DNA from: Tritrichomonas musculus
Taxonomy: Eukaryota; Parabasalia; Tritrichomonadida; Tritrichomonadidae
Length of the DNA: 64,000 bases
Direction of reading: 5' to 3'
Assembly (NCBI GenBank): GCA_039105265.1
Contig: JAPFFF010000031.1
Coordinates: forward strand, 1-64,000
This document shows, one piece after another, positions 59,619 to 64,000 of this stretch. Both the position numbers and the translations under genes were made by a program. The notes beneath the pieces are model-generated. The model ran no database searches, had not been told where the DNA came from, and saw only the letters and a list, made by a program, of their open reading frames with translations. Within the stretch, counting starts at the first letter, position 1; each line of letters opens with the position of its first letter.

Positions 59619-61298
59619 ATGTTGAACAACGAGATTGAACTTAGAACTTCAGCTGAAGTATGTACTCAAATAGCATCATATTTTGATATCGTCGATAATT
59701 GTATAGCATTATCTGATACCAACAAACAGTATACTATAAGTCCTCAGACATCGTATTCCCCATCACCTCCTGTTCCTAGTGGTTCATATACCAGCGCCAT
59801 TATATCTCCAAATACCAATAATACAGCAGACATATATAATGGATTCATTAGAGCCGATATGGAAGTTAGTATTAAAGAAGCTGCTGGAAAAGCTGTTGAA
59901 CCATTAACTTCAGACGGATATCAATTCAATAGAGTTTGGTTTGGCTTTAAAGATGCTAGAGATGCGGTTGAGAAATATGAAATTGTAGCAAATGGCATCA
60001 CCATCTATACCCAGAATTTTGGTTGTGAGGAATCATTTTTAACAGCTTGTTGTGCTAATGAAACAACAAAGAGAGCAGATGTATATTCTAAGGCCAGACA
60101 TAAAGATATATGGAATGGTAAGTCAGGAAGTAGAACAGGATTCATTGTTGATTGGGAAGAGAGAAATGGTAAAAAATGGTATGAACAAAAATATAAAATT
60201 CATCTCAAGATAGATTTGAGAAGATTCTTACCCCTATCTAATATTAAATACCTCCCAGCTTTTGCAGGAAAAATAGAACTCAGATTATTCTTCTCTTGTG
60301 CTGGAATGGTATGTTGTCCTATCGGCCCAGGAGCTACATTTGAACACGAACCAAATGTTTATTCAAAATATGCTTTCGATCAAATAACAAATGAATTTAC
60401 TCCAATAAATGAATCAATAACTATGTATACAAGCAAAACAAATTTGGCTGATACTACAAGAATAACAGGAGCAGCTTTTGCTGCTCAAAGTAATGCAGTT
60501 AATATTAATTTTATTCATCTCAAGACAGAAGACAGGACTTTTCAAGTCGTCGATTACTCGATAACAGAATGCTCATCTATCATACCATGTTTTGGTATTG
60601 AAGATAATATTTATTCCAGCCTCGTTCAAAGATATGCTGACCCGACTCATCCACTTACTTTCCCAACGCAAACTCTTTCCGTCTACGCAACAACAAATAA
60701 ACTAAAAAATCCAAATGACAAAACTACCTGTACAATCACACCCCGATTTGTTGATTCAATATTTTGTTTATTTCCTGTAAAGCATACTCATCATACATAT
60801 TTCTAAAATCCTAACTTTAAATCATTTCAATTAAATTGTGGCGGATATGGAAACATTCCTGCAAAACCATTCGGAACGACCGATGAATACCCTGAATTCT
60901 TAGAATACTGTCAAAATGCTATGAATATGAATGGTGAACAAAGCGGGTTCAATAAAGAAGTAGTAAACAGTTTGACATATTGTAATAGAGATTCAACTAC
61001 TAATCAACCGACATTTGGATATTCAACTGGATATTGGACAAATGATAAAACCAGCTTCTTCATCGGCCTTCCTACAGAAACAGATAATACATATCAGCAA
61101 GGCCTTACATCTTTGTCTCCAATTAACTTTGAAATTAATGTATCCCAAGATACAGGCGCAAAAACATATGCAAATGCAGTGGAAACTCCTCCTCTAATTT
61201 GTCTTTTGTTTGATTCATCAATATCAATTTTGGTTCAGCCTAATGGTATGCCACCACTTGTTCGCCTCGGGAATTATGATTTGACTACTCCGGCATAA
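59619..61298 (+). pseudogene. Probable major capsid gene region, element B (broken)
   Basis: The coding region is beta-rich and of capsid length. It shares RVWFGFKDARDAVEKYEI and NGI with the element A capsid (compare FVGFKNAVEFYED and NGK), and a later IDLRRFLPLS-like strand. The position after ATPase and minor capsid genes fits. In this copy the region does not read as one frame, with about one break. The start has ATAAATG. Confidence 0.7.
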
Positions 61299-61336
61299 AA
61301 ATCTTTACCAATATAATTTTTTTATTTCTACGATAA

Positions 61337-61945
61337 ATGGAACAAGCTATTGAATTTGTACCACTTACTGATTTTCCAAATTATGAAATATTATCACAGT
61401 ACCCATTTACAATTCGTCGAAAAGACAATCATTATGTTGTATCAGAAATTCTAAAAAATGATGGATATTTGGATGTAAGATTAGGAGAAAAAACATATAA
61501 GAAGCATGTATTAATAGCTAAGCAATTCATTCCAAACGATGACCCTACAAATAAAATAAAAGTGGACCATATCAACCATATTAAAACAGATTACCATTTG
61601 GAGAATTTAAGATGGGCAACAATATCAGAAAACAGTAAAAACTGCACCTCACACAAAGGAATTGTTTATGAGTTCGTAGATGACATTCCAAATGATGCTA
61701 TTATTATTGATTATTATGATACAAAGAAAGAGCACCATGTTTTTAAGCAAGGAGATTATTATTACTATTATGATAAAGAGACAGGGGAGGACATATTTTA
61801 TGCCAGAATAACTGATAAATTATATCGAGTAATGTATATTCAAACCATTAAAAATGGAATGAAAAGAATTTCATTGACTGACATTAATAACAAAAAAGTG
61901 ATAGTATACATCCATTCTTTTAAGTTTCAGTACTGCCTGGAGTAA
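61337..61945 (+). CDS. HNH homing-type endonuclease 2 (element B)
   Basis: A 202-residue product of the same family as the gene at 55652: FVPLTDFPNYEILSQYP, KHVLIAKQFIPND, VDHINHIKTDYHLENLRW (about 75-92) and NSKNC. The C-terminal half has its own version of the YY/Asp-rich domain and ends DINNKKVIVYIHSF. It lies directly after the capsid region and starts in ATAAATG. The two HNH proteins are clearly paralogous but differ at many residues, so the duplication is not recent. Confidence 0.88.
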   Translation: MEQAIEFVPLTDFPNYEILSQYPFTIRRKDNHYVVSEILKNDGYLDVRLGEKTYKKHVLIAKQFIPNDDPTNKIKVDHINHIKTDYHLENLRWATISENSKNCTSHKGIVYEFVDDIPNDAIIIDYYDTKKEHHVFKQGDYYYYYDKETGEDIFYARITDKLYRVMYIQTIKNGMKRISLTDINNKKVIVYIHSFKFQYCLE

Positions 61946-61990
61946 TTTTGTCAAGTTATTATTTTTTTTATTTTTTTATCTCCATCGCAA

Positions 61991-62251
61991 ATGCAAGAGC
62001 AAAGAGTCTATGATTACATCAACAATATTATCTCCCTCGCTGAAAAGCCAGAAGAATGGAAGGAATGTAATTTTGCAATCCTCTGTGATAAATTTCCTAT
62101 CCAGCTTTCTCGCAACAAATTTTTGGGCAAAGTAATATATATATCACTCAAAACTGAAAAAAAGACCTGGAGAATATATCCTGACAAAATCAAAAAATAT
62201 GAAATAGAGCATGTAATTATCAATGCAAATTCTCGACGTCGAATACATTAA
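61991..62251 (+). CDS. Unknown small element B protein (86 aa)
   Basis: A basic, helical 86-residue product (KLKTEKKTWRIYPDKIKKYEIEH near its end). No family recognised. It ends 3 bp before the next small gene, indicating a compact block. Confidence 0.5.
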   Translation: MQEQRVYDYINNIISLAEKPEEWKECNFAILCDKFPIQLSRNKFLGKVIYISLKTEKKTWRIYPDKIKKYEIEHVIINANSRRRIH

Positions 62252-62254
62252 AAA

Positions 62255-62440
62255 ATGAATGAATTCTTTATCAACGGCTCAAATCAAGAACAGATATATG
62301 AGGATCATAGCTACTATAATTATTCCATAGAAAATGCTTCAAAACAAACGAAAGAATTAATTATTCAGCTTCGAGAGAAATACAATTTAAACACGCCAGA
62401 ACTATACATCGGAGAGTCTCAACCTCTTGTCCTAGAGTAA
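62255..62440 (+). CDS. Unknown small element B protein (61 aa)
   Basis: A 61-residue acidic product with a short helix (ASKQTKELIIQLREKYN). No family recognised. Its place in a tight series of small genes supports it being real, with moderate confidence. Confidence 0.45.
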   Translation: MNEFFINGSNQEQIYEDHSYYNYSIENASKQTKELIIQLREKYNLNTPELYIGESQPLVLE

Positions 62441-62466
62441 GCTGAATAATTTTTTTTGGAATAGAA

Positions 62467-62895
62467 ATGAATAAATACAGAAATCCTGATTCATCTATTA
62501 TTGGAGCAGAAGGAGAAATGTTAAACGAAGGAACAAAAACAGAACACACCATAGGCTTTAATCATTTTGGCATATTCTCTAATGATAATACTTATGCTAT
62601 CACATTTAATCCATATTACGATAGACCGCCTATAAAATATATGGAAAGCAAGCCTGTGAGGCCGCCAAAGAGTAATCAACATAGAACAAAACCCTTGCAT
62701 GAACCACCCGTCAGCATCACAGACGGAGGGTATTATTTAAAAAAAGATAAGGCTCCCAAGGCACCCATCCTTCCCTCTTACCTCAAGAAACCCGAAAAGA
62801 TAGGGGAGATACAAGGAAAGGCCAATGAAAAAGATAAAGGAAATATAATATATGGCCCGCAACATAAAGTGAAAATAGAGAAAATTATCTATTAA
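62467..62895 (+). CDS. Unknown Pro/Lys-rich element B protein (142 aa)
   Basis: The N-terminal third is ordinary (HFGIFSNDNTYAITFNPYY). The rest is Pro/Lys-rich and probably disordered (KPVRPPKSNQHRTKPLHEPP). No domain is recognised. It may be a virion linker or tegument-like protein, which is inference. Confidence 0.5.
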   Translation: MNKYRNPDSSIIGAEGEMLNEGTKTEHTIGFNHFGIFSNDNTYAITFNPYYDRPPIKYMESKPVRPPKSNQHRTKPLHEPPVSITDGGYYLKKDKAPKAPILPSYLKKPEKIGEIQGKANEKDKGNIIYGPQHKVKIEKIIY

Positions 62896-62919
62896 ATAAA
62901 AGATTTTTTTCGAAATGAA

Positions 62920-63444
62920 ATGATTAAAAAGAGGTCAAATAATGCAGGCGTTAATGCTAATTTATCATTAGAACCACAAGCCGCAGCTCAATCAACATCA
63001 AATATTAATAACAATATCATCATAAACAAAAGGGATGATGGGAAGGAAGAGATTGTTATAACAAGAAATGTCGAGCTAGAAGACAGCCCAGAAGATGATG
63101 TAAAAGATGTAAAATATGTAATTCTCGAGACTTTTGCCAATATTTTATTGAACCAAGATAAAGCTTTGCTCTCTAATCTTATCTCAAAAAATTGTATTAT
63201 CGTTCATGTAGAGGCATTAATTGATATAATAAAATGTTCTGTCAAAGCTGAAATGGTAGAATTGTATGTTGATGAAGATATAAAATGCTGTGCTGGGAAA
63301 GCTAATCCGATACGCAGAATCGAAGCAATAAAAATAGTAAATGATAAGAGAGAAGTTTGTATGGACTTCAAGCAAGTATATAATAAAGAATACAACGAAC
63401 TAATTAATAAATATCATCTGTGTTTGAAATATGTGTGTGTTTAG
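62920..63444 (+). CDS. Conserved Maverick protein, counterpart of the 213-aa product of A
   Basis: The 174-residue product has a disordered N-terminus (Asn/Gln/Ala-rich). A core follows with LLSNLISKNCIIVHVEALIDI, then YVDEDIKCCAGKANPI (about 108-123) and CMDFKQVYNKEYNELINKYH. The same order occurs in element A at 13966-14607 (MIKLL, LNEDIGCSGC, NIYSEFVKYG). Its conservation between two divergent Mavericks suggests an essential role, unknown to me. Confidence 0.7.
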   Translation: MIKKRSNNAGVNANLSLEPQAAAQSTSNINNNIIINKRDDGKEEIVITRNVELEDSPEDDVKDVKYVILETFANILLNQDKALLSNLISKNCIIVHVEALIDIIKCSVKAEMVELYVDEDIKCCAGKANPIRRIEAIKIVNDKREVCMDFKQVYNKEYNELINKYHLCLKYVCV

Positions 63445-63475
63445 AAATTTATTTTACATTTTATCACGAAGGCAA

Positions 63476-63748
63476 ATGACTAATCAAATAGACCTCACAC
63501 AATTTAATAAAACTGATATTATAAAAAAACTATCTAAAAGTAAATCCGAAGAGAATTTAAAAATAATCTCTGAAGAGGAAACCCAAGCCGAACCCCTCCC
63601 TGAAAAACAAAAGCGAGGCAGAAAGAGTAAATACAATACACCAGAGGAAAGGCTCGAGGCAAGAAGGCAACAACAAAAGGAGTATAGGCTACGAAAGAAA
63701 AAAGAATTAGAAGAGCTGAAAAAATTAGCTGAGTTGATAAAGGCATAA
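63476..63748 (+). CDS. Small basic DNA-binding-like protein (element B)
   Basis: I chose the ATG at 63476 because the preceding in-frame residues back to 63431 look like leader sequence. The product has about 90 residues. The C-terminal half is KQKRGRKSKYNTPEERLEAR then QQKEYRLRKKKELEELKKL, an AT-hook-like RGRKSK followed by a basic, bZIP-like helix with Leu/Ala spacing. A DNA- or RNA-binding role is likely. No named family. Confidence 0.6.
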   Translation: MTNQIDLTQFNKTDIIKKLSKSKSEENLKIISEEETQAEPLPEKQKRGRKSKYNTPEERLEARRQQQKEYRLRKKKELEELKKLAELIKA

Positions 63749-63783
63749 AGTAAAAAAATATTCGACAGGTATTTTTTTGTCGC

Positions 63784-63999
63784 TCAGTTGAATTCTTGAA
63801 TCAAAGCATTTAATCCAATGCTGTGATGTTTATTATTTATATCCATCATACTAACATATAAATAGCTTCGGCTCTTATAAATTTTTAATTCTCTGTATTG
63901 ATTTCCATTGTAGAACCAAATTTTATTGTCAGAACTAATGAAATAATTTTCAAACTCCCACCCTTTGAATAAAGTAATTTGTTGGCAATCCGCAGGCAA
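63784..63999 (-). CDS. HNH homing-type endonuclease 3, C-terminal part at the window edge
   Basis: The visible 71 residues (FKGWEFENYFISSDNKIWFY, then YLYVSMMDINNKHHSIG) match the C-terminal domain of the HNH protein at 55652 (YNGWEFENYYIDNN, MRDVNNKKRLLSI). The gene runs leftward and its N-terminal nuclease half should lie beyond base 64000. It is thus a third member of the family in this element, on the opposite strand. Confidence 0.7.
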   Translation of the reverse strand: MPADCQQITLFKGWEFENYFISSDNKIWFYNGNQYRELKIYKSRSYLYVSMMDINNKHHSIGLNALIQEFN

Positions 64000-64000
64000 G

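Larger units (their letters stand above)
54440..64000. mobile_element. Maverick/Polinton element B, left part (right end outside the window)
   Basis: A putative left terminus at 54440 starts AGTAGTATAGTATAGG, resembling the AGTAGTGTATATGAG end of element A. It is 28 bp beyond the hAT-like element. The visible genes are a 313-aa virion-type protein, integrase, packaging ATPase, amphipathic minor capsid-like protein, probable capsid protein, a gene shared with element A, a basic DNA-binding-like protein and three HNH endonuclease genes. The polymerase must lie beyond the window. Gene order differs from element A and protein similarity is low, so B is a distinct lineage. In the visible part I see about one break, so it is fairly young. 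Confidence 0.88.

Noticed and set aside
1-64000. tRNA and rRNA genes
   Set aside because: I looked for cloverleaf-like G+C-richer patches and rRNA-like stretches and found none I could support by eye. A dedicated tRNA scan would be decisive.

Overview
The window looks like nuclear DNA of a parabasalid protist, most likely a Tritrichomonas-like trichomonad. This is inference. It rests on strong A+T richness, intron-poor host genes with very short leaders, an initiator-like TCATTTT directly before the valyl-tRNA synthetase start, and large Maverick/Polinton elements of the kind abundant in trichomonads. No database search was possible.

Layout. 1-2.8 kb: AT-rich DNA with a perfect 40-bp inverted repeat enclosing a seven-unit, 120-bp tandem array that stays open as a 40-residue protein repeat. 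2.8-22.4 kb: an apparently whole Maverick/Polinton (element A, 19.6 kb) with 0.8-0.9 kb terminal inverted repeats, a 5-bp target duplication, protein-primed DNA polymerase, integrase, packaging ATPase, a probable double jelly-roll capsid protein, small membrane-active-looking proteins and a giant fibre-like protein. 23.2-24.9 kb: an RNF10-like RING protein gene. 24.9-28.8 kb: small nonautonomous transposon-like segments separated by TTATTTTATTA arrays. 28.9-44.9 kb: a very young inverted duplication. Its arms carry a 23-bp satellite and a MULE transposase gene, whole in the left arm and 5'-truncated in the right. Its 7.7-kb spacer holds decayed virus-like and Maverick pieces, a truncated PPP-family phosphatase gene and a helical-repeat protein gene. 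45.0-51.2 kb: host genes for a GRAM/VASt membrane protein, cytosolic valyl-tRNA synthetase and an RNase PH-fold exosome subunit. 51.2-54.4 kb: intergenic DNA with two hAT-like nonautonomous elements, each with a perfect 8-bp target duplication. 54.4-64.0 kb: the left part of a second, different Maverick (element B), with integrase, ATPase, capsid genes and three HNH endonuclease genes. Its right end and polymerase lie outside the window.

How the parts work together. In both Mavericks the polymerase (seen only in A) and integrase would serve protein-primed replication and insertion, while the ATPase and capsid-like genes would form a particle. Many element genes share a TAAATG start context. 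Compact mini-hairpins with AAA or GAA loops stud the AT-rich elements, mostly A. Element A looks whole and young. The visible part of B looks fairly young, with about one break. The pieces at 35-39 kb are old remains.

Most unusual points: an HNH zinc module inside the Maverick polymerase, a homeodomain-like tail on the MULE transposase, a two-state satellite with higher-order order inside a near-perfect inverted duplication, HNH genes scattered among capsid genes, and the mini-hairpin set.
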